Shown here: in pieces, positions 1 to 8,577 of the stretch
Position numbering within the stretch: the stretch's first letter is position 1
Layout of the letters: each line of letters starts with the position of its first letter
Assembly (NCBI RefSeq): GCF_019038465.1
Contig: NZ_JAFKRH010000052.1
Location: 1-52,392 of the forward strand
Direction of reading: 5' to 3'
DNA length: 52,392 nucleotides
Source of the DNA: Synechococcus sp. CCY 0621
GTDB lineage: Bacteria > Cyanobacteriota > Cyanobacteriia > PCC-6307 > Cyanobiaceae
Notes under the pieces: generated by a model
Databases searched by the model: none
Told to the model about the DNA's origin: nothing
What the model saw: only the letters and a program-made list of their open reading frames with translations
Made by a program: the position numbers and the translations under genes

Positions 1-695
1 GAGACACACGAATACATGTAACTATCCCCCCCCCCCCGGATGCCGGACAGGCCAGACAGGGGTGCCGGCTCTCTTAACGTGTTCTACTCTTCGCGCTAGG
101 GTGGACGAATCGAAAGATTGGGTGCGGGGTGTCCGCCCTGTCTGGCGCCTGAGGGTTGAGGTGTGGACGTGGTTGAGGCGGGAAATGCTGCCATGTCCAC
201 CCCTTGGCCGCCCCTGTTTCGAGCTGGCTTGCTATTGGGCCCTAGCCATTGGGGCCCATCGGATCGCACCTTTAAAGAGTAAGAAGGGATGCAGCCAATT
301 CGAGACCCAGTCTAAGGCTGAGGCCGACGTCCGTGGCAAGCCACCAGGCTCTCTACTCAAAGCCATGCCCACGTCCTCCCAACCTCGGAAGCTTGGGGCA
401 GGCTGGAGGCGCCTAGACAGCTGCCCAGGCCGGAGTTACGGAGGTCGTGAGTTCAGGAAACAGCAGTCCCCAGAATCGTTTGCCACGGCAATCGACGCAA
501 GCTACAAGATCTTGAGCGTCTTTCGGAGGCACTAAAACTATTCGCCAGACCTGAGTCAGGCCAGATGGCGGACTATCAGCCACGGTACTGAACTCGATGA
601 GATTGCTGCCAAAATCAAGTAGTTGCAAAAGTTTGTGAAGGCAGATGGCAGTCCGGCAATTGAATCGTTACACTTGCAAGCCGCTCGGCGAGATC
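1..695. other. non-coding or decayed DNA with poly-C tract
   Basis: I see no convincing gene here. The open frames present have no recognisable domain and no cyanobacterial codon bias. The stretch has a run of 12 C residues at 26-37, followed by a short motif (TGCCGGACAGG) and flank that recur in diverged form near 3,680. It looks like decayed accessory DNA. Confidence 0.5.
26..130. repeat. diverged repeat, copy 1 (TGCCGGACAGG unit)
   Basis: The motif TGCCGGACAGG followed by a C/T-rich stretch with CTCTC and TTCTACTCTTC resembles 3,680-3,780, where the same motif is followed by CTCTC and TCTTCTACG. Further on, both copies have an ATTG...GGTGTC.GCCCTGT block. The two are diverged copies of one element of roughly 100 bp, perhaps an IS end. 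By-eye comparison only. Confidence 0.3.
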
Positions 696-977
696 ATGGT
701 TAAAACTCTAGGCATCCTTCAGGCTGCGATCCTCGCACTGCCAATACTGTTGGCCGCCCCAGGAAATGCAGGCAAGTGGAACGACAGGGACTGTAAAAGG
801 GATAAGGACGAAAACGGCAATCGCGTAGAGGTCTGCCGCGACAATGAGTCTATTGGTATTTTCTGGGAAGACGGAGCCTACGTCAATGGCTGGTGCGACG
901 GACGCCAATATGAAATTGATTATACGGGTATAAGCAAGAACGACGCACTAACATGGGTGGACTACTACTGTGAATGA
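696..977 (+). CDS. small secreted Cys-rich hypothetical protein
   Basis: A 93-residue protein starting at the second in-frame ATG, because a classic signal peptide begins there: MVKT, then a hydrophobic stretch (about residues 5-20), then a small-residue cleavage region ending AGNA. The mature part is about 70 residues, charged, and contains four cysteines that could form two disulfides, as expected outside the cytoplasm. I do not recognise the family. It stands alone in decayed accessory DNA, with no operon partner. The frame could also be read from 645, but the extra residues would bury the signal peptide. Role unknown. Confidence 0.5.
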   Translation: MVKTLGILQAAILALPILLAAPGNAGKWNDRDCKRDKDENGNRVEVCRDNESIGIFWEDGAYVNGWCDGRQYEIDYTGISKNDALTWVDYYCE

Positions 978-1545
978 GAACATATGAACAGCATAGAAGA
1001 TGGCATTTGGATGCAACCAACCCTTCAACTTATGAGACTATGTCCAAGCCGCTTAATTCGGAGGACATTTGTCGCATTCTCGCCAGTGAAACGAATATGA
1101 GTCGTTTTTGGCTCTAGAATTCTGCGCTGGGGGGCAATCGGACCGTATGTCCACGTTTCCCGCGGTTCAGCCGCTTGCTTTGCGGCTTGTTGACTTCCGC
1201 AAGCCGTGCATTTGGACCCTTCGGGGCGAAGACCCCATCGATGGTCCGGCCGTAGCGGTCCTTGGTCTGAGTCTTCAGCATGACTGTCGATCCGACAAAG
1301 CGATTCCATCCCGCCATCGGGGTGCCGGATCAGGAGGCGCGCCCCGCCGCGCTGCTCGCGCACGGACCAACCGCGAGCATCACGCAGGCTGGACTCCCAG
1401 GCCTCTGAATGGCTGACGCGTGGCACCAGTGAGCACAAACTGAGCACAAAACCACCCGATTCTGCCCAATCAGTGCCGTTCACGCTCAGTCAGGAAGCCA
1501 GTTCTGTCGCGGCATCCGACTTTCTGACTGGCTCCGCGAGGATCT
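978..1545. other. decayed stretch, possible integrase N-terminus remnant (minus)
   Basis: No intact gene. On the minus strand, short segments in two frames (about 1,110-1,480) read as Arg-rich, Trp-containing protein (RGWSVREQRGGARL, then after a frame change GWNRFVGSTVML). Their position beside the tRNA fragment at 1,546-1,586 suggests the wreck of a site-specific integrase, but no catalytic R..H..R..Y residues can be identified. A short tandem repeat TGAGCACAAAC/TGAGCACAAA lies near 1,430-1,450. Confidence 0.25.
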
Positions 1546-1586
1546 GTTGGAGCACTCGGCCGCAGGTTCGAATCCTGTCGCCCCGA
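1546..1586 (+). tRNA. tRNA 3' fragment (Pro-like), possible att site
   Basis: The stretch contains a complete T-arm (GCAGG, loop TTCGAAT, CCTGT), a 7-base acceptor strand CGCCCCG and discriminator A. This is the 3' part of a tRNA resembling tRNA-Pro, preceded by TTGGAGCAC like a degraded anticodon arm. No matching D-arm lies directly upstream, so this is not a functional tRNA. Such 3' fragments are typically left where integrative elements insert into tRNA genes. The isotype is uncertain. Confidence 0.5.
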
Positions 1587-1767
1587 TTGACTTTTCAGGG
1601 ATTGGCTTCTCGGCCTGGTTGGACATGGGTTGGACAGAAGCCCATCGGACTTGAGGTAACGCCTTCTCCTGGAAGGAGATCCCGACACCCCTCGCCTACT
1701 CAGGCTTTGGAGCAGTGGCAACAGCTCAAGAAGGTGGGCTTTGAACGCGTTGAGCAGTAGTGGTATT

Positions 1768-1980
1768 TCAGATCACTCCATCAGGGCTGGTGCGGTCGAT
1801 AACCTCCATCAGCTCTTGAAGAAACCGCCGAACCTTAGGGCCTTGCTTCGGGTTGTGGACAGTTCCGAAGGCGCGAGCAGTCATCCGCCCCTCGATTTCC
1901 TGGACTGTTTTGCTTCCACGGATCACGGCCGTGGCGTCCCTTGCCTTGAACTCTGGACGATGGGTGCGGTGATTGCTCAT
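1768..1980 (-). pseudogene. IS3-type OrfA start fused to a small-protein tail
   Basis: A 70-codon frame on the minus strand. Residues 1-29 (MSNHRTHRPEFKAR...TVQEI) match the start of IS3-family OrfA helix-turn-helix proteins. From residue 30 the sequence switches to a different tail (MTARAFG...NPKQGPKV...SPDGVI) that also occurs at 6,097-6,252 without the OrfA start. The switch falls on a short shared QEI segment. The likely history is recombination between an IS and a neighbouring small gene. Whether the hybrid is expressed is unknown. Confidence 0.5.
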
Positions 1981-2056
1981 GTGTGAGCGCCCCTGCTTAG
2001 AGGCGGTGCCTCGCCTCACAGAATCACGACAAGTTCTGACCAGACAATCCAGACCA
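1981..2056 (-). mobile_element. IS3-type left end and leader, copy 1
   Basis: Read on the minus strand this begins TGGTCTGGATTGTCTGGTCAG, passes through a G/C-rich GAGGCGAGGCACCGCCTC stretch and ends at the OrfA ATG. Almost the same order and sequence occur at 6,842-6,917 (TAGTCTGGATTTTCTGGACAG, then GGCGGGGCACCGCCCC). Finding the same leader twice supports IS ends rather than chance. No right end or OrfB was found. Confidence 0.5.
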
Positions 2057-2070
2057 CCTAATCCTGCACG

Positions 2071-3192
2071 TCACAGGGCGTATCGGAGGATGGCGGCTAC
2101 GGCGGCACCTTCGGGCATGTCCCCTTGCCGCACAGCGAGCACCTCGCCTCCGGAGAGCAGAACCCGCCGCGCGATCTCATCGAGCAAGCCATAGCTGTCT
2201 GCCCCAGGCGTCTCTGCCTCGTCGATCCGACCGTCCGTTTCGTTGATCTGCCCATCGATCACCCGGTCCATGTCCACCAGCAGGCTGTGCACCGCTTCAA
2301 ACGTGGCCGCCCGGGCCACCTGAGCTAAATCTGTGCTGGCCCGGCCCGTGTTGCGGCGCCGATCGAACAAGTCGTGCCAGTCGACCAGCCGCTGGCTGTG
2401 GAGCGAATCGAACACAGGGCGAGCGGCCTCGGCTAGCTCCGCATCCGAGCGGCGCTCCGGGCTGCCCTCGATGCCGGCGCTGGCCAGATGGGGATAGGTA
2501 TTCACCGAGCGGTAAATCGCCCCGAGGCTCTCCACTGCCGCCAGAACCAGCGGCAGCCCCTGACCGGTCAGGTGGTCTCTCAGAGCCCTCTCCACCTGGC
2601 GGGCATACTGCCGCAGCCGCACCTTCTTGCCCTCCGAGCCCGTGAGCCGGCCACTGGGGGAGCGGTCATTGATGCTGGCTTTGCCCACGGCCGACGCAGC
2701 ATCGTTGGGTAGACCGGCCATCGTCACAGTGCTGGCCGGCAGATCAGCCGACACATCGATCAAACGCACACCACCATCGGCAAGCGCCAGCACGTAGCCG
2801 CAATGGCCAAAGCTGGTGGCCCGCAGCAGGGGCTTGAGGTGGAATCGGTCGGAGACGGCCACCAGTGACTCGACCGATGTCGGCAGGCGGTAGGTGATGA
2901 GGTTCTCGGGGGTGGCATAGGCCACCAGGGAGCGGGCCTGCAAACGCCAGAAAGCGTCGTGGTCGACCAGATCGGCGAAGGCTTCAGCCAGGGCCTCGAT
3001 GCTGGAGCGTTCGGTGCCGGCGACCTCCAGCTGGCGGATCGCCTCTTTGCCCAACGCTCGGAACTGCAGCCGATCGGCATCGGTGTCGGCGGTGATCGGC
3101 GTGGTGGGCAGCACGATCGACACACACGGCCTGTGGATACGCCGGGCGAGGGCGCTGAGTTCCTCTTGGCTGGGCAGGTCGATGTACAGCAT
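2071..3192 (-). CDS. BaeRF-like (eRF1-related) family protein
   Basis: A 373-residue soluble protein starting MLYIDLPSQEEL. An ATG 15 codons upstream is possible but adds residues unlike the family. The N-terminal half has the pattern of bacterial-archaeal eRF1-like (BaeRF) proteins: CVSIVLPTTP near residue 24, a middle domain with YVLALADGGVRL, and a C-terminal part with LLDEIARRVLLSGGEVLAV. These proteins are related to eukaryotic release factor domains and are thought to act on stalled or damaged ribosomes, but no bacterial member's reaction is firmly known. The stop lies 14 bases from the IS-type end at 2,056, and the C-terminus looks intact. Family assignment is from residue pattern only. 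Confidence 0.55.
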   Translation of the reverse strand: MLYIDLPSQEELSALARRIHRPCVSIVLPTTPITADTDADRLQFRALGKEAIRQLEVAGTERSSIEALAEAFADLVDHDAFWRLQARSLVAYATPENLITYRLPTSVESLVAVSDRFHLKPLLRATSFGHCGYVLALADGGVRLIDVSADLPASTVTMAGLPNDAASAVGKASINDRSPSGRLTGSEGKKVRLRQYARQVERALRDHLTGQGLPLVLAAVESLGAIYRSVNTYPHLASAGIEGSPERRSDAELAEAARPVFDSLHSQRLVDWHDLFDRRRNTGRASTDLAQVARAATFEAVHSLLVDMDRVIDGQINETDGRIDEAETPGADSYGLLDEIARRVLLSGGEVLAVRQGDMPEGAAVAAILRYAL

Positions 3193-4266
3193 GCCGATGT
3201 GATGAACGTCAGATGGTGTGCAGTCTGACCCATCCATCTGAAGGCCGGCTCACCGGGTTGCGCTGAGGTGAGTCCTTCGTCGCTCGTCCCAATTCTGCAG
3301 CAGATCGCTGCACTCATGGGTGGGCCGCTTCATTGGTGTCGCGGTGTCCATCGAACACTAGTCTCGCCCGACGATCTCATCGTTGCGGTACAGGTGGATG
3401 ACTCTCCTTTGACAAAAGTGACACCAGACATGGCTATCAACTCACAGATCTTTCAGACGAGTGCCTGTCGTTCTACCATTTTGATCACCTCAGCGTTGCA
3501 CAGGCCCCTCCATCAACAACAGCTGGGCCCGATCCAATGACCCCACGATCCCGCAGTACCACTTCCTTCCTGAAATGCTCCCTGAACCAGGCCCGCCATT
3601 GATGATCATCAGAGTCACTGGTTGCTGAGGTCTTGCCGCCAGGTGGCTCTGCCTTCCCCCCTCCGAGAGCCGGACAGCCCTGACATGCCGGACAGGGGTC
3701 TGCCCGCCTCTCTGAGTGGTCTCTTCTACGAGAGAAGGGATCTCATCAATTGTCTGGCTTGATGGTGTCAGCCCTGTGTCCGAGACTGCCGGCGATTGAT
3801 GCCCATGCTGTCAGGGGCAAATCGGATCGCGTTCTCGGGGGTGGTAGTGGAGGGGGATTCTGCTAGAGATTGGGCCCCAGAGGGGTGACCGAATTCCGTG
3901 GTTATCCACCTGTCGTGTTCGTCAGGACCTAGTCTAAATCCCCAATCACCGCGGCTTTGTCAGGCTCGATCGGGAGTGAGAAAAGTTCCGCGGCTGAGGC
4001 CACAAAAATGCGAGATCATCTCTAGACATTGCATGCAATCTCGATCGCTGATCACAAAGTCGGCATCGGGATGATGTTGGGGTTGTTGAAGGGGCAGGCG
4101 GTGCCGGTCAGCAGTCCCACCATCCAGGCTCAGCCGCGGCCCAGCAGAATGAAAGTGGAGACGGAGTCGTCGTTGACTGGAGTGTCCTGTTGGGTACTTC
4201 AGTATCAATTGCCTTAGACCCTATGGAACATCCACTGATGGTGAGGATGAGTGGCTACGACCTCTT
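3193..4266. other. 1.07 kb without a recognisable gene
   Basis: No coding region is supported. The stretch holds the second copy of the TGCCGGACAGG repeat (3,680-3,780). It also holds a short minus-strand segment at 3,545-3,600 that reads WRAWFREHFRKE and resembles WRARFGEQFRKA at 9,665-9,727. Both look like fragments of one lost gene. An AATTGCATGCAAT-like patch near 4,030 has no clear role. Confidence 0.4.
3680..3780. repeat. diverged repeat, copy 2 (TGCCGGACAGG unit)
   Basis: This is the partner of 26-130, with the same TGCCGGACAGG core and similar order of flanking blocks. It also contains CCGGACAGCCCTGACATGCCGGACAGG, a near-direct repeat of CCGGACAG. Confidence 0.3.
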
Positions 4267-5001
4267 TCAGCGCAATGGTGGTATGTGCGTACCGAACATG
4301 CCGAGAAGCACGTAATTCAGACTCGGAAAGAAGATGGACGCCGCGGCAAACGTTGCGATGCCAGCCAGTGCGCTGCGCCAGCGGGCTACGGCATGGACTT
4401 TTGTTAGGGCGCCCCAGCAGGCGATGAACCAGCCGAAGACCACGAATACTCGTACAGAAATGAGCAAGCCGTAGGCGAGTGCGAGACCAGGCGCAGCATC
4501 CGTGAATGCCTGCATCCGCTCCGAGTCCGCCAAGAGTTGACTCGGGTTGATACGCTCAGCCACACCGACCGCAGGGTCGTAGGCACGCAAGACTCCGAGT
4601 GTGGCCGTCTCCACGATCACGAGAACGAGATAGAGCGGGCTGACGATATAGAGATAGGCTGAGAAGGTCGCGTCAAAGCTTGCTCGCCCTCTCAAAAGCT
4701 TGAACAGGACATGGATGATTGCTGCGAACAGCAGCAAGGCAAGAATTTTGAAAACGGCCATGCTCGCGACGAGGGTTGTAAAATCGGCCTCTTTCCCGAG
4801 CTGTGGGAGCTGTAGAAGAAAGCCGATTGCGACTGACACGCCGACGAAGATGAGCGGGCGTGTAAGGTCGCCAGCTTCTTCTTCAATCCACCGTCGGATC
4901 GCCGTCTTAGGCCCCGTGACGAGGCTGACAAGGTCCGGGAGATAGCTCGGCAGCTGCTTGAGAACCCGTTCGAGCAGATCTTTCACACTCTTCTCCGTCA
5001 A
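4267..5001 (-). CDS. YIP1-like polytopic membrane protein
   Basis: A 244-residue protein with a charged, helical N-terminus (about 1-45) and then five or six hydrophobic segments, at about residues 48-66, 78-102, 113-140, 170-196 and 215-240. The spacing and the phrase PL(I)FVGVSVAIGF fit the loose YIP1-like group of bacterial membrane proteins, whose function is unknown. There is no catalytic motif. The gene stands alone, and its lower GC than the right-hand half of the window suggests acquisition. Start chosen at MTEKSVKDLL. It could equally be an unrelated multi-pass protein. Confidence 0.55.
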   Translation of the reverse strand: MTEKSVKDLLERVLKQLPSYLPDLVSLVTGPKTAIRRWIEEEAGDLTRPLIFVGVSVAIGFLLQLPQLGKEADFTTLVASMAVFKILALLLFAAIIHVLFKLLRGRASFDATFSAYLYIVSPLYLVLVIVETATLGVLRAYDPAVGVAERINPSQLLADSERMQAFTDAAPGLALAYGLLISVRVFVVFGWFIACWGALTKVHAVARWRSALAGIATFAAASIFFPSLNYVLLGMFGTHIPPLR

Positions 5002-5407
5002 AGGGTGGGTACGGTCAATAGAGTGACATACAAGCCTGACTCACGTTCAACTTGTTATTGGGTGATTCCGCAAACCAGGCACCGCATCTCCCACTTTCCC
5101 GCAAACAGGTCTGGTTCATCAGGCTGGTTTCTCTGGTAACCATTGCTTCACAACGCACCCTGGGCAAAGGCCCTTTAGGCATAGGCTTAGATCATGGTTC
5201 CAATAATCATCCGTACGTTGCGATACTCAAGTAGGGTTCTTCCGATTTCGTGGTCACCGATCAGAAGGGCACTGATAGGCATAGGTGGGAGAGTGCTCGG
5301 GGCAGTTTGCCGGGCTTGGGGAAGGGGTGAGCTGGCCCCCTCACAAACTGTGCTGAGGTTGAGGGCTGACAGGTCAATCTGAAAGTTGTTGAGACAGGGG
5401 ACTCGCC
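5002..5407. other. 406 bp intergenic, possible transposase remnant
   Basis: No intact gene. Between 5,052 and 5,231 the plus strand reads as HLPLSRKQVWFIRLVSLV, which is loosely like the N-terminus of DDE transposases of cyanobacteria. It runs into a stop after 60 codons. I cannot assign it to a family. Confidence 0.25.
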
Positions 5408-5752
5408 TCAGGCGTGACCCTCCCCATCATGTTCCAAGGCATTAAATCTAGCTGCCAGAACCATATCGGAGCGGGTCAGTCCATCAGACTTATGGGTGTA
5501 GATGATGGCTTCTGCATAACCCCATCCAAGCTTGAAGTCGGCATGGTGACCCTGCTTTTCACAGATGGCGCCAGCTTTTTGCACCCAGTCGAGAGCTAAG
5601 CTGAAATTCTGGAAGTTCCAAGCCCTGTGCAAATGATGTCCATCGACAACTTCCCATCCGGGGAGCTCGCCTAGGAGATCACTGATCTCATCTGGGGTCA
5701 GCGTGGGGCCGCCGTCTTGACACGGAATGCAAGCTTCGTTACTTAATTGCAC
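5408..5752 (-). CDS. phhB: pterin-4a-carbinolamine dehydratase
   Basis: A 114-residue protein, the usual length for 4a-hydroxytetrahydrobiopterin dehydratase (EC 4.2.1.96), which dehydrates the 4a-carbinolamine made by pterin-dependent hydroxylases. Family signatures are present: CxxC...LTPDEI at the start, PGWEV at 31-35, then EKQGHHADF with the paired catalytic histidines H69-H70, GWG near 76-78, the distal histidine in YTH at 87, and GLTRSD at 91-96. All active-site positions are intact. No aromatic amino acid hydroxylase is nearby, so in this organism it may serve pterin recycling or moonlight, as suggested for PCD-like proteins in photosynthetic organisms. Confidence 0.9.
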   Translation of the reverse strand: MQLSNEACIPCQDGGPTLTPDEISDLLGELPGWEVVDGHHLHRAWNFQNFSLALDWVQKAGAICEKQGHHADFKLGWGYAEAIIYTHKSDGLTRSDMVLAARFNALEHDGEGHA

Positions 5753-6096
5753 GGTTCTACCTTTACAGTCTGGCCTATGAGCAGGATAGCTATGGAGAGG
5801 CTGACCTAGGGCGCGTCCCCAAGAGATCGCAAAAACCCCCGTCCATCTCTGCGAAGATGGGTCAACGGCAGCAGATCTGGTGCGACGCCAACAGGAGCGC
5901 AGCGGCTCCTTGTTTTCCCAAGTCGCGATCGAGGAGCGTGTCCCGAGCAGTCCGCCGCTGCAGCGGATCCGGAAGCGGGCAGATCAGGCCATCGTTCGGC
6001 TCAATCAAACTGGGGAGATGAGCCGGTTCCTGTTGACGTGCTCGGGGGATGGGCGACAATTCCCCGGCTGGGACCGTGTCGAGCCGCAGTGGTACT
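5753..6096. other. 344 bp intergenic
   Basis: No gene or clear signal is seen. Short open frames on both strands have no recognisable domain. It joins the dehydratase gene to the small-protein copy that follows. Confidence 0.4.
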
Positions 6097-6252
6097 TCAG
6101 ATGACCCCATCAGGGCTGCTCCGATCAAGGATCTCCAGAAACTCTTCGATCACACGGCTGACTTCCGGTCCCTTCTCAGGGTTAGGGACCGCGCCGAAGG
6201 CGCGAGCTGTCATGCGGCTCTCGATCTCCTGGAGGGTGTTGGTCGTGTCCAT
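6097..6252 (-). CDS. 51-residue hypothetical protein, paralogue of the 1,768 tail
   Basis: From the ATG at 6,252 this minus-strand frame gives a 51-residue peptide with QEIESRMTARAFG, NPEKGPEV and a C-terminal SSPDGVI. The same tail with conservative substitutions follows the OrfA start at 1,768-1,887. Substitutions that keep residue character (EFLEILDRSSPDGVI against ELMEVIDRTSPDGVI) suggest that it was once under protein-level selection. The frame is open upstream to 6,330 but without another ATG, so it may be a C-terminal fragment of a longer gene. Function unknown. Confidence 0.4.
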   Translation of the reverse strand: MDTTNTLQEIESRMTARAFGAVPNPEKGPEVSRVIEEFLEILDRSSPDGVI

Positions 6253-6657
6253 CAGCAGTTGGATGGAGATCTCTGCGGTGGAGAAGGGTATGGAACTGAT
6301 GGGCGGAGGGGGGAGACAAGGGACGCTTCAGAGTTTCCGGCGGCGCTCATGGCGTGAGCGAGAGGCAGCTGGCTTGTCAGGGAGTCGGCCGCATCCCCAC
6401 GAGCCTAAAAGCGAAGGGGTGAGAAAATTGAAAGTGAATAGCCTGCAGTGGCTGGTATGGCTTTGGCGAACCGATCGCCCCTGGTTGAGCTGAAGGGTTT
6501 GAGGGGTTGGCGATGGTCACCCTCGGTATTCCTGAAACGTGCTGGGGGGAGAGCGTGGGGCGGGATGTGGAGAGGGGAAGGGGCTGGAAGGGACTGAGAC
6601 TGCCTCGGTGGTTAACCATCAGTGCCGATCCCCCTGAGGTCAATTCCTCACTGGCGT
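6253..6657. other. 405 bp of unassigned accessory DNA
   Basis: No supported gene. The stretch lies between the small protein and the OrfA remnant and is purine-rich on the plus strand in places (6,540-6,600). Confidence 0.35.
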
Positions 6658-6841
6658 GAGACTACTCCCCATGGGTGGATGCTCGCTGGCGCGCTGCACC
6701 AGCTGCTTCTTCCACTGGCTCACCTGGATCGGGTGCACCGCATGATCAGCGGCGATTTCCTGGAGCGTCTTGCGGTCACTGATTGCCTCCATGGCGACCC
6801 TAGCCTTCAACTCGGGGGTATGGGTAGCGGCATTTGTTTAT
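6658..6841 (-). pseudogene. IS3-type OrfA remnant
   Basis: On the minus strand the text VAMEAISDRKTLQEIAADHAV, broken only by my quoting limit, continues HPIQVSQWKKQL, the helix-turn-helix core of IS3-family OrfA. The start codon aligned with copy 1 has become ATA, the N-terminus is frameshifted and hits a TAG, and the frame stops shortly after the helix-turn-helix. No OrfB or DDE catalytic domain follows. The copy cannot make an active transposase. Confidence 0.7.
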
Positions 6842-6917
6842 CGGTGGGAGCAGCTTTCAGGGGCGGTGCCCCGCCTTAGAGGATAACGATGGGACCTGTC
6901 CAGAAAATCCAGACTAG
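6842..6917 (-). mobile_element. IS3-type left end and leader, copy 2
   Basis: On the minus strand this begins TAGTCTGGATTTTCTGGACAG, matching the end at 2,056, and carries the same GC-rich leader. It abuts the DUF2252 gene, whose reading frame stops at 6,919-6,921, within a few bases of the IS end. The IS therefore appears to have replaced the end of that gene. Confidence 0.55.
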
Positions 6918-6918
6918 C

Positions 6919-7965
6919 TCAAGCCTCGAGAACAGAATTGCGCGCTTCTTTAAATTGCAGCATCAGAGGGTGGTTTTCTTCAGAGAAAAACAGTGCGATG
7001 AAGCACCTTGTACCTACGCTGCCAACCCCGACCACCTTCAGGGCAGCATCTTCAAATCTGTAGCGATCGAAGAGGATGCGACGCTCATCCGAGAGAGTCT
7101 GGCGGTAGGCTTCCAGCCCCTCTCGGACAATTGCCTCGAAGTCTTCTACAGCCGGATGGAAGAGAACCGGCGGCTGATCGACAAGGCGGGGTCGCCCACC
7201 AACGCTGGTTACAATCTTGGGAAACAGGTGGTCAATGATACGCCCATGAGCTTTTTCGGCTAACTCTTGCCGACGCTTTTTTGCCTTGTCATCAGGAGCC
7301 ATCTCAATGAGTGTCTCCATATCCAAGCGATCGTACCAAACTTCCAGCGGACTCATGCGGGAATACTGTCGCAAATGCTCCCTATAGGAGCAGACACACT
7401 CGATGGCGGCGTCTTCTGAATCATCATCCGACAAGTTGTTATCTCGTCCGGCAATGACAAAGCTCGTTACTAGACGCTTGAGGTCCCACTCCCATGGGGC
7501 GGGATGGGTTTCGTCAAAGTCGTTTAGATCGAAAACTATATTGCGCTCCGGGGTGGCAAACAAGCCGAAATTTAAAAGATGACAATCTCCACAGGCTTGA
7601 ACCTTGATACCGCTGTTCGGAGATCTCGCCAGGTCGTAAGCCATCAGTGGGGCAGAGCCGCGAAGAAAAGTAAAGGGGCTGCGGATCATTCGCCCATAGC
7701 GGATCGGAATCAGCTCAGATAGTCGATCATGATTGGACGCTTCAAGGACATCGATGGGATCGCGGCGGTTGGTCGCGGGTGCCCAAGTAACATGGAGCTC
7801 GCGGGGTATTTTGTTCCGGAGAGATTTGCCAGTACGGAGGCGCTCCTCCCGAGGGCGAAACTGAGCTTGAGAATCCCCTCTTATTGTTCCTCCTGGTATA
7901 GTGCCCGTATTAGTAGTCCTCAGTGATTCAGGTTGCTGTTGCTGTGAGTCTGTCCTTCGCTTCAT
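6919..7965 (-). pseudogene. DUF2252 family protein, C-terminally truncated
   Basis: A kinase-like DUF2252 protein. The conserved block IRYGRMIRSPFTFLRG is followed by VQACGDCHLLNFG (catalytic-loop-like) and VFDLNDFDET (metal-binding-like), as in aminoglycoside-phosphotransferase folds. The first 300-odd residues are good, but the frame ends just after KEARNSVLEA. Family members usually continue for around 80-100 more residues (a region starting near GQRVV...). The stop falls at the IS3-type end, so loss of the C-terminus by IS insertion is likely. The start was placed at MKRRTD; an ATG at 8,034 is also open. Activity without the tail is doubtful. Confidence 0.65.
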
Positions 7966-8223
7966 CCTTGCACGACAAGGTGCGGTCACCCAGTCATGCC
8001 AAGAAAAGTTCAAAGTACAACCGACCATCAGCACCCCACCTCGGCTCCTGTTGGAGTGCCTGAATCACGCAACCCAGGTCGATCAGCGAGGCTTCATCGG
8101 GAGAATCTCGCCGTGGAGGGTAGGGTTGGTTCAAAGCCCGTCATAGGTTCTTTTGCCGCGGTTGCGAGCGTGGCTTGAGGTCGGAGGAATGGCCTCCTTC
8201 TTGTGCCCTAAAGCTCCTCTGCT

Positions 8224-8577
8224 TCAATCGATCTTGATCTGATCAGCTACCTCAAGGCGATCCCGGACGTCCGGATGCGGCATGGGGTACGGATACCGGC
8301 TCGGTATCTGCTTTTGGTGCCGGTGTTGGGGGATCCTGAGCCGCTGCCTGAGCCGGCGAGACCTGGAGCGTTTTGCCATCCGCCACCAGGGCATGTTGAC
8401 CGAAGCGCTGGGCCTGGAGCTGCGGCGACCTCCATCGAATTCCCCGTTCCGCTACTTCTTCCTGCAGAGGTACGTGGCAGCCCTCTGTGCCGCGATCCGG
8501 GACCGGACGATCGCCCAGATCCCAGGTGGTGCAGCTAATCTCGACCAGCTGAACTGCGACAACAAGACCTTGAGATG
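8224..8577 (+). pseudogene. ISAs1-type transposase N-terminal remnant
   Basis: Two overlapping plus-strand frames together reconstruct the start of an ISAs1-family (H-repeat) transposase. The first gives LISYLKAIPDVRMRHGVRIP and LLLVPVLG. After a frameshift near 8,330 it continues GILSRCLSRRDLERFAIRHQ, LTEALGLELRRPPSNSPFR and ends at NCDNKTLR then stop. In intact members CDGKTLRGS begins the DDE domain, so the catalytic part is missing. Only about 115 codons remain. Confidence 0.65.

Noticed and set aside
62-535. 157-codon open frame at the left edge
   Set aside because: No domain, signal peptide or codon bias; it lies in repeat-bearing decayed DNA.
1470-1721. 83-codon minus-strand frame containing GRQDSNLRPSAP
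   Set aside because: This string is the well-known false translation of the antisense of a tRNA T-arm, here from the tRNA fragment at 1,546-1,586.
3403-3435. TTGACA, 17 bases, GGCTAT promoter-like pair
   Set aside because: No gene follows in either useful direction, and the second box is poor.
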